Part shown: positions 17,868 to 26,397 of the stretch, piece after piece
Layout: each line of letters opens with the position of its first letter
How positions within the stretch are numbered: the stretch's first letter is position 1
Program-made: the position numbers and the translations under genes
Notes under the pieces: generated by a model
Seen by the model: the letters and a program-made list of their open reading frames with translations, nothing else
Databases searched by the model: none
Told to the model about the DNA's origin: nothing
NCBI RefSeq assembly: GCF_003449015.1
Contig: NZ_QRGD01000001.1
Span: forward strand, 1,072,639-1,136,638
Source of the DNA: Aureibaculum luteum
GTDB taxonomy: Bacteria > Bacteroidota > Bacteroidia > Flavobacteriales > Flavobacteriaceae
DNA: 64,000 bases
Direction of reading: 5' to 3'

Positions 17868-17889
17868 AATAAATGTTCATTCATTTATT
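17868..17889. promoter_or_regulatory. Palindromic operator for the efflux TetR
   Basis: AATAAATG (17868-17875) and CATTTATT (17882-17889) form a perfect 8-bp inverted repeat around a 6-nt TTCATT spacer. Size and location, overlapping the promoter spacer of a tetR-led operon, are as expected for a TetR operator. Confidence 0.6.
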
Positions 17890-18101
17890 ATAAATCGTAA
17901 TTTTTTATAATATATTGTGCGAACCCATTAGTTTTACTAGTGATAATCAATGGAAGGACAGTTTATTAATGATAATCAATATTTTATAAGGTTTATAAAA
18001 TTTGATTTTTGGGGAGGAAAATTATCTTTAATTACAGATTAAATAGTTATCTTATTATCGATAATTCTTGTGGCATTTGAAGAAAACATAAATTAAGTTA
18101 A

Positions 18102-19055
18102 ATGGAAGATAAAATTTACATACCAGATGTACTCGGAAAAAATTTTAAAAAATTAACCTTACCCCTTTCCGATGATTATGAAGGAAAAACAGTTGCAACC
18201 CTGATATGTCATAAAACGGACAAATCTTCACTTAAAGCAATTTTATACATCCATGGTTTTAACGATTATTTTTTTCAAACAGACTTGGCTAAAAGCTTTA
18301 ATCAACATGGTTATAACTTCTATGCATTAGATTTGAGAAAGTACGGACGTTCTTATTTGCCACACCAAAAATTGAACAATGTACGTTCGCTTTCTGAATA
18401 TGATGAAGAAATAGAAATTGCTTTACAAATTATCCATTCAGAAAACAATAATCAGGTACTTTTAATGGGACATTCTACTGGCGGACTCATTATTACAGAC
18501 TATGCCAAAAGGCATCCAAAAAGCGACTTATTTCATGGAATAATATGCAATAGTCCGTTCTACGATTTTAATTTAAGCACTATTGAGCGAAAAATAGGAG
18601 TTCCTATATTGTCAATTATCGCCAACTATTTCCCCGATAAACCAATAAAAAGTGGTTTGTCAAAGCTATATGGCTTAAGTCTACACAAAGACCACCATGG
18701 CGAATGGAACTACTCACTGGCTTGGAAACCTCTAATTATACCGACAGTAAATCTGAGTTTTATAAGAGCCATACATAAGGCTCAAAAAAGAATAAAGAAT
18801 AATTTTGTTATTGATGTTCCCATACTTGTAATGCACAGTGATAAATCAGTTTTTGAACATCTTTGGTCTGATAATTTCAAACACGGTGATGCCGTTTTAA
18901 ATGTAAATCACATCTCGAAAGTTGCACATAAAATCAAAGGAAATGTTACTGTATGTGAAGTTAAAAATGCCATGCATGATCTATTTCTTTCTGAAAAAGC
19001 GGTTAGAGAAGATGCTTATGTGAAGATGTTTGAATGGATTGGCAATAACTTTTAG
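18102..19055 (+). CDS. Alpha/beta hydrolase, monoacylglycerol-lipase / S33 type
   Basis: 317 residues, cytoplasmic (no signal peptide). The nucleophile elbow is GHSTGG with Ser125, and the oxyanion-hole region is around LYIHGFNDY (48-56). The acid is likely Asp in VMHSDKS (about 249) and the histidine lies in NAMHDLF near the C-terminus. Members hydrolyse lipid or other carboxyl esters; the substrate here is unknown. It is divergent from the efflux operon with 270 bp between them, and may or may not share its regulation. Confidence 0.85.
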   Translation: MEDKIYIPDVLGKNFKKLTLPLSDDYEGKTVATLICHKTDKSSLKAILYIHGFNDYFFQTDLAKSFNQHGYNFYALDLRKYGRSYLPHQKLNNVRSLSEYDEEIEIALQIIHSENNNQVLLMGHSTGGLIITDYAKRHPKSDLFHGIICNSPFYDFNLSTIERKIGVPILSIIANYFPDKPIKSGLSKLYGLSLHKDHHGEWNYSLAWKPLIIPTVNLSFIRAIHKAQKRIKNNFVIDVPILVMHSDKSVFEHLWSDNFKHGDAVLNVNHISKVAHKIKGNVTVCEVKNAMHDLFLSEKAVREDAYVKMFEWIGNNF

Positions 19056-19367
19056 ACAGAAAGATGTTGAAGAGTTTTTGAGCCAAAGTTTAGGTTTTTG
19101 CCAATAAATGGAAATATAAATAAAATTCTCTTCATGTTCAAAATTTTCAATTTAGATGAAAATTGACAAGCCATAATCAAAAAATGAAAGACATTTCGCG
19201 AACTATTAATTTTAGTTTTAATTTTCAAGATTTAGATTTTAGGAGGGTTGAAAAGTAAAATTTCAGATAATAGTGTAATTTGATTATTAATGCTATTTCT
19301 GTTAGCTTCGCTTATCATTAGATAAATAAACATATAATCGTTTTTAATCATTACGTTAGCACGCGGT
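19056..19367. other. Intergenic region before the inverted-repeat-bounded gene
   Basis: 312 bp with no open frame of note. Its right end carries the left boundary of the cassette-like unit: CTTCGCTTATC at 19306-19316, and GTTAGCAC at 19355-19362 directly before the ATG. I see no promoter box or clear ribosome site for the gene at 19368. Confidence 0.5.
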
Positions 19368-19368
19368 A
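19355..19368 (+). repeat. Left inverted repeat of cassette-like unit
   Basis: GTTAGCAC-GC-GGTA. Its reverse complement matches 20218-20231 with two mismatches. The repeat runs into the ATG of the gene at 19368. Confidence 0.65.
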
Positions 19369-20216
19369 TGAAAAAATATAGTTTTATATTATTAATCTTT
19401 GTTTCAATTCAATGTTTAGGTCAAATCTCTGGCAGAATATTGGATAAAAAAACAGGACTTCCAATTTCATACGTTAATATATGGATAGAAAAATCTTGGC
19501 AAGGGACAACTTCTGACCAAAATGGTGTTTTTCATATTGACAAGGGTCAAGTTGGAGATACATTATTAATATCACATTTGGGTTATCAACAATTACAAAT
19601 TAAAACAAAAAACAAAAATGAAATTCTACTTAATCCAAGTGAAATTGAATTAGAAGAAGTTGTTGTTTTCCCAATAAAAAATAACAAACACATAAACATT
19701 AAATCATTTAAAAGTTATAAAAAAATAAAAGAATTTAACTTTTTTGAACACCAAGCGGCTGCAAGATTTTTTGAATATAGCGAAGATTATGCTGAGACTC
19801 CTTTTATCAAAAAAATATCACTTGCTGTTATTACACCTCTAAATAGAAAACAAATATTTAGAGTATACTTAATGAAAACTGATAAAGAAGGTAAACCATC
19901 AAATCAGCTTTTTAGTGAATACAAAACCATAGAAATTTATGGAGATGGAGAAATCAATGTAGACTTTACAAATGAAAAACTAATATTTCCTGAAGAAGGT
20001 TTTTTTGTTGTGTTTGATATTCTGAATTTAAAAGAGAATATAGCCACTAACAAATTTGGACATGAGGTTTTATGTCCTGCTATAGGAATGGATTATAAAA
20101 AACAGAAAAAAAATACCTGGCTGAATTATCATGGAAAATGGATTAACCCAATTGAACGAAAGAAAAAAAGTAACGAAGATAGAAATGTAGCTATAAATAT
20201 TGAACTATCTAATTAA
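19368..20216 (+). CDS. Secreted protein with carboxypeptidase-regulatory-like domain
   Basis: 282 residues with a signal peptide (about 1-18, ending CLGQ). Residues 19-95 form a CarboxypepD_reg-like (beta-sandwich) domain: ISGRILDKKTGLPISYVNIW and SDQNGVFHI are typical, and the segment ends in ELEEVVVFP as in SusC/TonB-linked plug regions. The remaining 185 residues are a Lys-rich domain I cannot name. Genes of this type often sit alone in flavobacterial genomes. It is pressed between inverted repeats that start 5 nt before the ATG and 1 nt after the stop, which leaves no room for a usual leader. Confidence 0.75.
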   Translation: MKKYSFILLIFVSIQCLGQISGRILDKKTGLPISYVNIWIEKSWQGTTSDQNGVFHIDKGQVGDTLLISHLGYQQLQIKTKNKNEILLNPSEIELEEVVVFPIKNNKHINIKSFKSYKKIKEFNFFEHQAAARFFEYSEDYAETPFIKKISLAVITPLNRKQIFRVYLMKTDKEGKPSNQLFSEYKTIEIYGDGEINVDFTNEKLIFPEEGFFVVFDILNLKENIATNKFGHEVLCPAIGMDYKKQKKNTWLNYHGKWINPIERKKKSNEDRNVAINIELSN

Positions 20217-20217
20217 A

Positions 20218-20365
20218 TACCATGTGCTAACACGGTGTAAAAAGAATTGCTCGGTTTTTACTTACTTGGAAAACCCTGCGAATTTTCCTCTGGCTCGTTC
20301 CATTTTTAGTAAGTTAGTTGCTTGCACAAGCAACTATCCTTAAACATAAACGATAAGCGAAGTCC
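20218..20365 (+). repeat. Folded 3' element and right inverted repeat of cassette-like unit
   Basis: It begins 1 nt after the stop with ATACC-AT-GTGCTAAC (to 20231), the inverted copy of the left end. Two hairpins follow: ACTTACT-TGGAA (20260-20271) with TTCCA (20298-20302) and AGTAAGT (20308-20314), and the perfect TAGTTGCTTG / CAAGCAACTA stem (20315-20336). It ends with GATAAGCGAAG (20352-20362), the inverted copy of 19306-19316. The layout recalls folded recombination sites such as integron attC, but the core motifs do not match the attC consensus. Confidence 0.55.
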
Positions 20366-20385
20366 TAAAAATTAATTTCAAAAAC

Positions 20386-21681
20386 CTAAATAACCTTCAA
20401 TAAAAAGTAATTCTTTTTGCCTCGTTGTAACAACACAAACTTATCTGCAATTAAATCCTCAACAGAAAGCGTATAATCATCTTTAACCTTTTCTTTGTTG
20501 ATTGATATGGAGTTTTCTTTTAAAGCTCTTCTCGCCTCTCCATTTGATTTTAAAAATCCTGATTTTTCATTCAAGGCAGCAATAATATCAATTCCATTTT
20601 CAAGATCAGCTTTTGAAATTTCTGCTTGTGGAACACCTTCAAAGACATCTAAAAAAGTTTTTTCATCTAAGCCTTTCAAATCTCCAGATGTAGATTTACC
20701 AAATAAAATATTTGATGCTTTTATGGCATTTTCCAACGCTTCTTCAGAATGCACCATTCTGGTTACTTCATTAGCAATGGTTTTTTGTAACAAACGCAAA
20801 TGAGGTTGTTCTTTATGCTCTTCTATTAACTTTTCTATCGTTTCTTTATCTAAAAAAGTAAAGATTTTGATATATTTTTCTGAATCGTCATCAGAAGCAT
20901 TCAACCAATATTGGTAAAATTTATAGGGTGAAGTCCTCTCTGGGTCTAACCAAACATTTCCACCTTCTGATTTACCGAATTTGGTACCGTCAGCTTTCGT
21001 TATTAATGTACAGGTAATTGCAAATGCTTTTCCTTGTACTTTACGACGAATTAATTCTGTACCCGTAGTAATATTACCCCATTGATCAGAACCTCCCATT
21101 TGAAGTAGACAATTCTTTTCTTTGTATAAATGTAAAAAATCGTAACCTTGAATTAATTGGTACGTAAATTCTGTAAAGCTCATTCCTTCATTAGATTCAG
21201 CATTCAATCTGTTTTTAACAGAATCTTTTGCCATCATGTAGTTTACAGTAATATGTTTACCAATATCTCTGGCAAAATCTAAAAAGGACAATTCTTTCAT
21301 CCAATCGTAATTATTAACCAATTCTGCTGCATTATCCGCACCCGAAGAAAAGTCTAAAAATTTTGATAACTGACCTTTAATTCCATTAACGTTTTTAGTT
21401 AAAGCAGCTTCATCTAATAAGTTTCGCTCGTTCGATTTTCCTGAAGGATCACCTATCATACCCGTTGCTCCACCTACTAAAGCAATAGGTTTATGTCCAA
21501 ATTGTTGAAAGTGCTTTAATAAAATAATAGGTACCAATCCGCCAATATGTAAAGAGTCTGCAGTAGGGTCAAATCCGATATAGGCTGAAGTTACTTCTTT
21601 ATTCAATTGTTCTTCAGTGCCTGGCATTGCATCATGCAATAGACCTCTCCAACGTAATTCTTCAACAAAATTATTAGTCAT
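20386..21681 (-). CDS. tyrS: Tyrosine--tRNA ligase
   Basis: 431 residues, a full-length class I synthetase of the bacterial TyrRS type. The HIGH-type motif is HIGG (45-48), the KMSKS-type motif is KFGKS (234-238), and the tyrosine-binding segment includes YQLIQGYDF and GGSDQWGN. The C-terminal 80 residues are an S4-like RNA-binding domain ([15 protein letters not shown]). It charges tRNA-Tyr. A TATCTTTG promoter box lies 17-24 nt upstream of the ATG, so the leader is short. It is transcribed alone, with its 3' end next to the cassette-like unit. Confidence 0.97.
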   Translation of the reverse strand: MTNNFVEELRWRGLLHDAMPGTEEQLNKEVTSAYIGFDPTADSLHIGGLVPIILLKHFQQFGHKPIALVGGATGMIGDPSGKSNERNLLDEAALTKNVNGIKGQLSKFLDFSSGADNAAELVNNYDWMKELSFLDFARDIGKHITVNYMMAKDSVKNRLNAESNEGMSFTEFTYQLIQGYDFLHLYKEKNCLLQMGGSDQWGNITTGTELIRRKVQGKAFAITCTLITKADGTKFGKSEGGNVWLDPERTSPYKFYQYWLNASDDDSEKYIKIFTFLDKETIEKLIEEHKEQPHLRLLQKTIANEVTRMVHSEEALENAIKASNILFGKSTSGDLKGLDEKTFLDVFEGVPQAEISKADLENGIDIIAALNEKSGFLKSNGEARRALKENSISINKEKVKDDYTLSVEDLIADKFVLLQRGKKNYFLLKVI

Positions 21682-21697
21682 AGTAGTAAAATTTTGA

Positions 21698-21705
21698 CAA
21701 AGATA
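21698..21705 (-). promoter_or_regulatory. tyrS promoter -7 box
   Basis: Reads TATCTTTG on the minus strand, an exact match to the Bacteroidota -7 element, 17 nt before the tyrS ATG. No clear -33 TTG is visible at the usual distance. Confidence 0.6.
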
Positions 21706-21881
21706 TACTTAATCGTAAAAATGGTAAAGTAAATAATGGAATTTAAGTTGTATATGAATCAAAACACCCCTATGGTCAACTCATGGGACCAATCCCCTCA
21801 TTAATATTTTCACATAAATGAAGTAAATACAATTTCTCAAATATATTTAGTATACTAAGGATTATTAGTTATTTTAGAGGC

Positions 21882-22892
21882 ATGATTTTAGTCACCGGTG
21901 GTACAGGTTTAGTAGGTTCTCATTTGTTGTTTCAATTGGCACAACAAGGTGAAAAAATTGTAGCAATTCATAGAAAAAATAGTGATTTAGAAGCTGTTAA
22001 AAATGTATTTTCATATTTCTCATCCAATTATGAGTCACTTTTTAAATCCATAACTTGGGTTGAAGCAGATCTTAGCGACGTTCCTGCTTTAGATTTTGCT
22101 TTTAAAGGCGTTACAAAAGTATACCACAGTGCGGCTATGATTTCTTTTAGTGCCTCTGATTATCGAAAAATGCGAAAAGTTAACATTGATGGTACAGCCA
22201 ATATCGTTAATCTGTCTGTTGCCAATCAAGTTGAAAAATTGTGTTTTGTAAGCTCTGTAGCCGCTGTAGGAAAACCCTTAACCGGTAAAAATATTGACGA
22301 AGAAAACGAATGGAATGTTGCCGATAATAACTACGGCTATGCCATTACAAAATATGGCTCTGAAATAGAAGTTTGGAGGGCTGGTCAAGAAGGAGTAGAC
22401 GTTGTTATAGTAAACCCTGGCGTAATTTTAGGCTCTGGATTCTGGAAAGCAGGTTCTGGAAAATTATTTGATAAAAGTTATAACGGATTTCCTTTTTATA
22501 CGGAAGGTATTACTGGTTTTGTTGATGTCCAAGATGTTACCAATATCATGATTAAATTGATGAATAGTACTATAAAAAATCAACGCTTTATTTTAGTTAG
22601 TGAAAGTATGTCTTTCAAAACGTTATTCTTCTCAATAGCGGATGCTTTTAACAAAAAAAGACCCACAATTAAAGTGACCAAACTTATAAGCGGTATTGGT
22701 TGGCGTGTAAATTGGTTGTTAAGTAAATTCTCAGGTAAAGCACCTATGATAACCAAGCAATCAGCAAATTCATCTCATAATAGTTATTACTATTCCAATA
22801 AAAAGATAAAAGAAGCTATTGATTATCAGTTTATTCCCTTAGAAGAAACCATTAAAAATGTATGTAAAAATTATATAAAGGATCAGAATTGA
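21882..22892 (+). CDS. NAD(P)-dependent epimerase/reductase, extended SDR
   Basis: 336 residues. The Rossmann motif TGGTGLVG is at 5-12. Active-site Tyr153 and Lys157 (YAITK) follow Ser124/Ser125 (FVSSVAAVG), and the VNPGVILG segment is typical of the dihydroflavonol-4-reductase-like branch. The substrate is unknown; family members act on sugars, sterols or aldehydes. Synteny (tyrS, epimerase, DUF4296, pyrC, glycosyltransferase) is, as I recall, common in Flavobacteriaceae. It is convergent with the DUF4296 lipoprotein gene. Confidence 0.85.
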   Translation: MILVTGGTGLVGSHLLFQLAQQGEKIVAIHRKNSDLEAVKNVFSYFSSNYESLFKSITWVEADLSDVPALDFAFKGVTKVYHSAAMISFSASDYRKMRKVNIDGTANIVNLSVANQVEKLCFVSSVAAVGKPLTGKNIDEENEWNVADNNYGYAITKYGSEIEVWRAGQEGVDVVIVNPGVILGSGFWKAGSGKLFDKSYNGFPFYTEGITGFVDVQDVTNIMIKLMNSTIKNQRFILVSESMSFKTLFFSIADAFNKKRPTIKVTKLISGIGWRVNWLLSKFSGKAPMITKQSANSSHNSYYYSNKKIKEAIDYQFIPLEETIKNVCKNYIKDQN

Positions 22893-22911
22893 TAATACTA
22901 ATGACTTATTC

Positions 22912-23295
22912 TTACTTTACAAGTTCTCTAGTTTCATTAATAATTGAATCCATTTCAGTTTCTGGCTGATAAATTTCCTTTTTTTCCTTAAGCCTTCTAT
23001 TAACCTCCTCAAACATTTTTTGATAGTCATCTATCTTAGAAGTATAAAACAAATTACTTTCGCTGAATTGTGAACTGTCTATCTTATACTTTTCAAAAAC
23101 TAATGGTAAGTAATTAATATTATTTTTTTTATCTATTGTTTGTACTGACCTTGCTCCTCTAGCAATATAAATATCTGTCCAAATCTTAATCATTTGATCT
23201 TTTTCTATCAAATTATCAGGTTTCTTATAGATCGTCTTGCTGGTACAAGAAACTATAAAAAGGAAAGCCAAAAATGGATATACTAATTTTTTCAC
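22912..23295 (-). CDS. DUF4296 lipoprotein
   Basis: 127 residues with a lipobox ending IVSC (Cys17). The mature protein is mostly helical and charged: an N-terminal helix near LIEKDQMIKIWTDIYIARGA, then YKIDSSQFSESNLFY, then a helix around DYQKMFEEVNRRLKEKKE. This matches the Bacteroidota-restricted DUF4296 family of unknown function, usually next to pyrC as here (102 nt downstream). Probably co-transcribed with pyrC. Confidence 0.8.
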   Translation of the reverse strand: MKKLVYPFLAFLFIVSCTSKTIYKKPDNLIEKDQMIKIWTDIYIARGARSVQTIDKKNNINYLPLVFEKYKIDSSQFSESNLFYTSKIDDYQKMFEEVNRRLKEKKEIYQPETEMDSIINETRELVK

Positions 23296-23397
23296 TTGAT
23301 TTATATATATTAATTTACAATTATTTATATGAACAGCATTCCTAATGCATTGAGAAAATAATGTAGGATTTACTATTATTATTTTTCAAAAAACCCT

Positions 23398-24741
23398 TTA
23401 AGAGGGTCTTGTGAAAGTTAATTGCATTCCTCGCTTATCATCATCAAATTTACCGTGATTATAAACTAAATTTCCATTGACAAACGTATGTGTAATTTCC
23501 GAATTAAATGTTGTTCCTTCAAATGGTGACCAACCACATTTATATAAAAGACCTTCTTTTGTTATGGTTTGAGGCGACTCTAAATCTACCAAAACTAAAT
23601 CAGCATAATAACCTTTCCTTATATACCCCCTCTTTTCTATTTGAAATAATATTGCTGGATTGTGACACATTTTTTCTACCAATTTTTCTAATGATAAAAT
23701 ACCATGATGTGTAGCTTCTAACATTGCCAATAATCCATGTTGCACTAATGGTCCACCACTTGGAGCTTTCGTATAAATTTGTGATTTTTCTTCTAACGTA
23801 TGTGGTGCATGATCAGTTGCAATCACATCAATTTTATCAGTTAAAAGAGCTTTCCATAGTCCTTTTTTATCTTCTTTGGTTTTAATAGCAGGATTCCATT
23901 TTATAAAAGTACCTTTTTCTTTATAAAAAGAATCGTCAAACCAAAGATGATGCACACAAACTTCAGCAGTAATTTTCTTTTCTTCCAGAGGAATATCATT
24001 TCTAAATAAAACTGTTTCTCTCGCTGTTGATAAGTGAAAAACATGTAATCTAGCTCCTGTTTTTTGAGCTAATGCAACTGCTTTTGAAGAAGAAATATAA
24101 CACGCTTCTTCACTTCTTATTTTTGGATGGAAATCCATAGGAATATTATCTCCATACATTGTTTTAGCACTGGCCAAATTATCGCGAATGGTAGTTTCAT
24201 CCTCACAATGCACAGCAATTAACATTTTAGTAGATGAAAATATCTTTTCAAGTACTTTTTCATCGTCCACTAACATATTACCTGTAGAAGAGCCTAAAAA
24301 CAATTTTATAGCGGCCACTTTATGCGGATCTGTTTTTAAAAGTTCCTCCAAATTATCATTGGTACCACCAAACATAAAAGAATAATTGGCATAAGAAGTA
24401 TTTGCTGCAATATCAAATTTATCTTGTAATAAAGCTTGAGTTGTAGCTTGTGGCACCGTATTGGGCATTTCAATAAACGAAGTAATTCCTCCTGCAACAG
24501 CAGCCTTACTTTCTGTACCAATATTAGCTTTATGAGTTAAACCAGGTTCACGAAAATGAACTTGATCATCAATAACACCAGGCATAACATATTTACCGAG
24601 CCCATCAATAATTTGTGTGTTGGTTGGTACATTATCAATGGTTCCTACTTCAGCAATCAACTGATCTTCAATCAAAATATCTCCAGAGATAATTTCACCT
24701 TCATTTATTATTTTAACGTTTTTTATAAGTGTTCTGTTCAT
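23398..24741 (-). CDS. pyrC: Dihydroorotase
   Basis: 447 residues from the ATG at 24741; a TTG six codons earlier is less likely. It is an amidohydrolase that closes carbamoyl-aspartate to dihydroorotate in pyrimidine synthesis. Metal-site motifs are DDQVHFREPG (58-67), the carboxylated Lys in AIKLFLGSS, VHCED, HVFHLST and DHAPH. The first His of the usual HxH is Gln60 with His62 kept, a change I associate with Bacteroidota members. The other ligands are present, so it should be functional. It follows the glycosyltransferase gene by about 80 nt on the same strand. Confidence 0.92.
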   Translation of the reverse strand: MNRTLIKNVKIINEGEIISGDILIEDQLIAEVGTIDNVPTNTQIIDGLGKYVMPGVIDDQVHFREPGLTHKANIGTESKAAVAGGITSFIEMPNTVPQATTQALLQDKFDIAANTSYANYSFMFGGTNDNLEELLKTDPHKVAAIKLFLGSSTGNMLVDDEKVLEKIFSSTKMLIAVHCEDETTIRDNLASAKTMYGDNIPMDFHPKIRSEEACYISSSKAVALAQKTGARLHVFHLSTARETVLFRNDIPLEEKKITAEVCVHHLWFDDSFYKEKGTFIKWNPAIKTKEDKKGLWKALLTDKIDVIATDHAPHTLEEKSQIYTKAPSGGPLVQHGLLAMLEATHHGILSLEKLVEKMCHNPAILFQIEKRGYIRKGYYADLVLVDLESPQTITKEGLLYKCGWSPFEGTTFNSEITHTFVNGNLVYNHGKFDDDKRGMQLTFTRPS

Positions 24742-24823
24742 AGTATTGTTAAAATTCAAGTCTTTGATTTTTACTAATCAAAAGCCGATTATAGTGGTTT
24801 TTCCAAATTCCCATGAAATGGTT

Positions 24824-25543
24824 TTATTTTGGAAGTCCTTTTAATTTCATTTTAATTACTCCTAAAATGGCTTCACCAATTATAGAACTATCCATTTTAG
24901 ATTTACCTAAAGCTCTATCGGTAAAGATAACGGAAACTTCTTTGATGTTAAATCCATGTTTCCATGCTTTAAATTTCATTTCGATCTGAAAAGCATACCC
25001 CACAAATTTAATCTTATCAAGTTTAATAGTTTCCAATACTTTTCTTTTATAACAAACAAAACCTGCGGTAGTATCATGTATAGGTATCCTAGTAATAAAC
25101 TGCACATATTTGCTCGCAAAATAGGACATTAAAACTCTATTCATAGGCCAATTAACCACATTCACACCTTTAGAATAACGAGAACCAATAGACACGTCTG
25201 CTCCATAATCGTGACAAGCTTGGTATAATCTTATTAAATCTTTTGGATCATGAGAAAAATCAGCATCCATTTCAATGATATAATCATATTTTTTTTCCAA
25301 AGCCCATTTAAAACCATGAATATATGCTGTACCGAGTCCTGTTTTTCCTTCTCTTTTTTCTAAAAATAAACGAGAAGGAAACTGAGCTTGTAAACGTTCA
25401 ACAATTTCTCCTGTTCCATCCGGAGAATTATCATCTACAACCAATACATCAAATGCCTTTTGTAGTGAAAATACGGTCTTAACCATGTTTTCAATATTTT
25501 CTTTTTCGTTATATGTGGGTATAATGACTAAAGTGTCTGACAT
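24824..25543 (-). CDS. Polyprenol-phosphate mannosyltransferase-like glycosyltransferase (GT2)
   Basis: 239 residues. A GT2 fold with IPTYNEKENI near the N-terminus, VVDDNSPDGTG, and a DxD-type motif MDADFSHDP. It resembles DPM1-type enzymes that move a sugar from a nucleotide to polyprenol phosphate at the inner leaflet. It lacks the C-terminal membrane helices of longer homologues, so it is peripheral. A TAAATTTG promoter box lies 18 nt upstream of the ATG. It heads a likely operon with pyrC and the DUF4296 gene. Confidence 0.88.
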   Translation of the reverse strand: MSDTLVIIPTYNEKENIENMVKTVFSLQKAFDVLVVDDNSPDGTGEIVERLQAQFPSRLFLEKREGKTGLGTAYIHGFKWALEKKYDYIIEMDADFSHDPKDLIRLYQACHDYGADVSIGSRYSKGVNVVNWPMNRVLMSYFASKYVQFITRIPIHDTTAGFVCYKRKVLETIKLDKIKFVGYAFQIEMKFKAWKHGFNIKEVSVIFTDRALGKSKMDSSIIGEAILGVIKMKLKGLPK

Positions 25544-25560
25544 TGTAATTATTTAATCTA

Positions 25561-25568
25561 CAAATTTA
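25561..25568 (-). promoter_or_regulatory. Promoter -7 box of the glycosyltransferase operon
   Basis: TAAATTTG on the minus strand, matching TAnnTTTG, 17 nt before the ATG at 25543. Back to back with the plus-strand box at 25594. Confidence 0.5.
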
Positions 25569-25593
25569 AAGCAAAGGTAAAATAAAATATTAC

Positions 25594-25601
25594 TAATTTT
25601 G
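25594..25601 (+). promoter_or_regulatory. Promoter -7 box of the DUF4271 gene
   Basis: TAATTTTG, matching TAnnTTTG, 18 nt before the ATG at 25620. It forms a divergent promoter pair with 25561-25568. Confidence 0.5.
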
Positions 25602-25619
25602 TGTTAATAATTTCAAACC

Positions 25620-26276
25620 ATGTTAGAAGCTAGTGAACGTATTGTTGTATCAAAAGATTGGATTACAATAGTACTTCTAATTGCTGTTACTTTACTGATT
25701 TTAAATCGATTAAAATCGAATGATAGGTATTATAAACTAAAAAATTTATTATTTAATAATACGTATATAAATAGTTTTTCAAAAGCCAACCCATTACTTT
25801 TTAATTCATTTAGTATAATTTTTCTAGCCGTTTATGTAATTATTATTTCTTTCTTGCTATTTATCACAGTCCATTTAGTAGAACCTGAAATGGCTTCATA
25901 TGACTTTTTATTTTATCTTAAAATTGCTTTTATTGTATGCGTTTTTTTTGCCATTAGAATTATTGCAGGTTTACTTTTGGGTGTATTAATTGAAAAAGAA
26001 AGGATACAGAAGCACTTTACATTCTTGAAAGCAAGCTATTTAAGCAATTATAGTCTCATTATGCTCCCATTAATTGCTATTCATTTTTATGTAAATTCTA
26101 CTATTTATTCCTATTTTCTGTTGGTTACCGCAGCCGCATTATTTCTTTATTATTATGTTTTATTGGTCAAAACAAATCAATCTTTAGTTTTTGGAAAATC
26201 GTTTTATTTTATTTTGTATCTTTGCACGCTCGAAATAGCTCCTTTTATAATAATGATCAAATATTTTATTCTATAA
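25620..26276 (+). CDS. DUF4271 integral membrane protein
   Basis: 218 residues with about six hydrophobic segments: one near residue 15-30, then pairs around 58-80, 95-120, 135-165, 165-185 and 195-215. It fits the DUF4271 family, which is Bacteroidota-specific and found next to hemD, as here. Function unknown. Its last codons contain a strong promoter-like string (26217-26224) that could drive hemD separately. Confidence 0.8.
   Translation: MLEASERIVVSKDWITIVLLIAVTLLILNRLKSNDRYYKLKNLLFNNTYINSFSKANPLLFNSFSIIFLAVYVIIISFLLFITVHLVEPEMASYDFLFYLKIAFIVCVFFAIRIIAGLLLGVLIEKERIQKHFTFLKASYLSNYSLIMLPLIAIHFYVNSTIYSYFLLVTAAALFLYYYVLLVKTNQSLVFGKSFYFILYLCTLEIAPFIIMIKYFIL
26217..26224 (+). promoter_or_regulatory. 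Promoter -7 box inside the DUF4271 gene, likely for hemD
   Basis: TATCTTTG followed by CACG, a near-textbook Bacteroidota -7 region, 174 nt upstream of the hemD ATG. It would give a leader of about 165 nt holding two inverted repeats. Confidence 0.45.
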
Positions 26277-26306
26277 GGGCATTTAAGAGAAAAGTGTTTA
26301 TTTAAC

Positions 26307-26371
26307 GCCTTAACCTAATTTCAGTTAAGCTGAGAATTAAAAATTAAGGCATGCCTCCCGACTATTCGGGA
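26307..26371 (+). repeat. Two inverted repeats in the hemD leader
   Basis: GCCTTAA (26307-26313) pairs with TTAAGGC (26344-26350) as a long-range stem. TCCCGA-CTAT-TCGGGA (26356-26371) is a tight hairpin without a T-run. They may be an attenuator-like leader structure or a dispersed repeat. Confidence 0.4.
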
Positions 26372-26397
26372 TGATCAATAAAAACTATATAATACAG

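Noticed and set aside
19355-20365. Classical integron attC site or gene cassette
   Set aside because: Core motifs do not match RYYYAAC/GTTRRRY and no integrase is present; kept only as cassette-like.
23398-24741. PyrC as an inactive pseudo-enzyme because of the HxH to QxH change
   Set aside because: The remaining metal ligands are intact and the change fits the Bacteroidota branch.
26371-26397. Upstream ATG for hemD
   Set aside because: It lies inside a hairpin and adds residues before the first HemD strand; the ATG at 26398 fits better.
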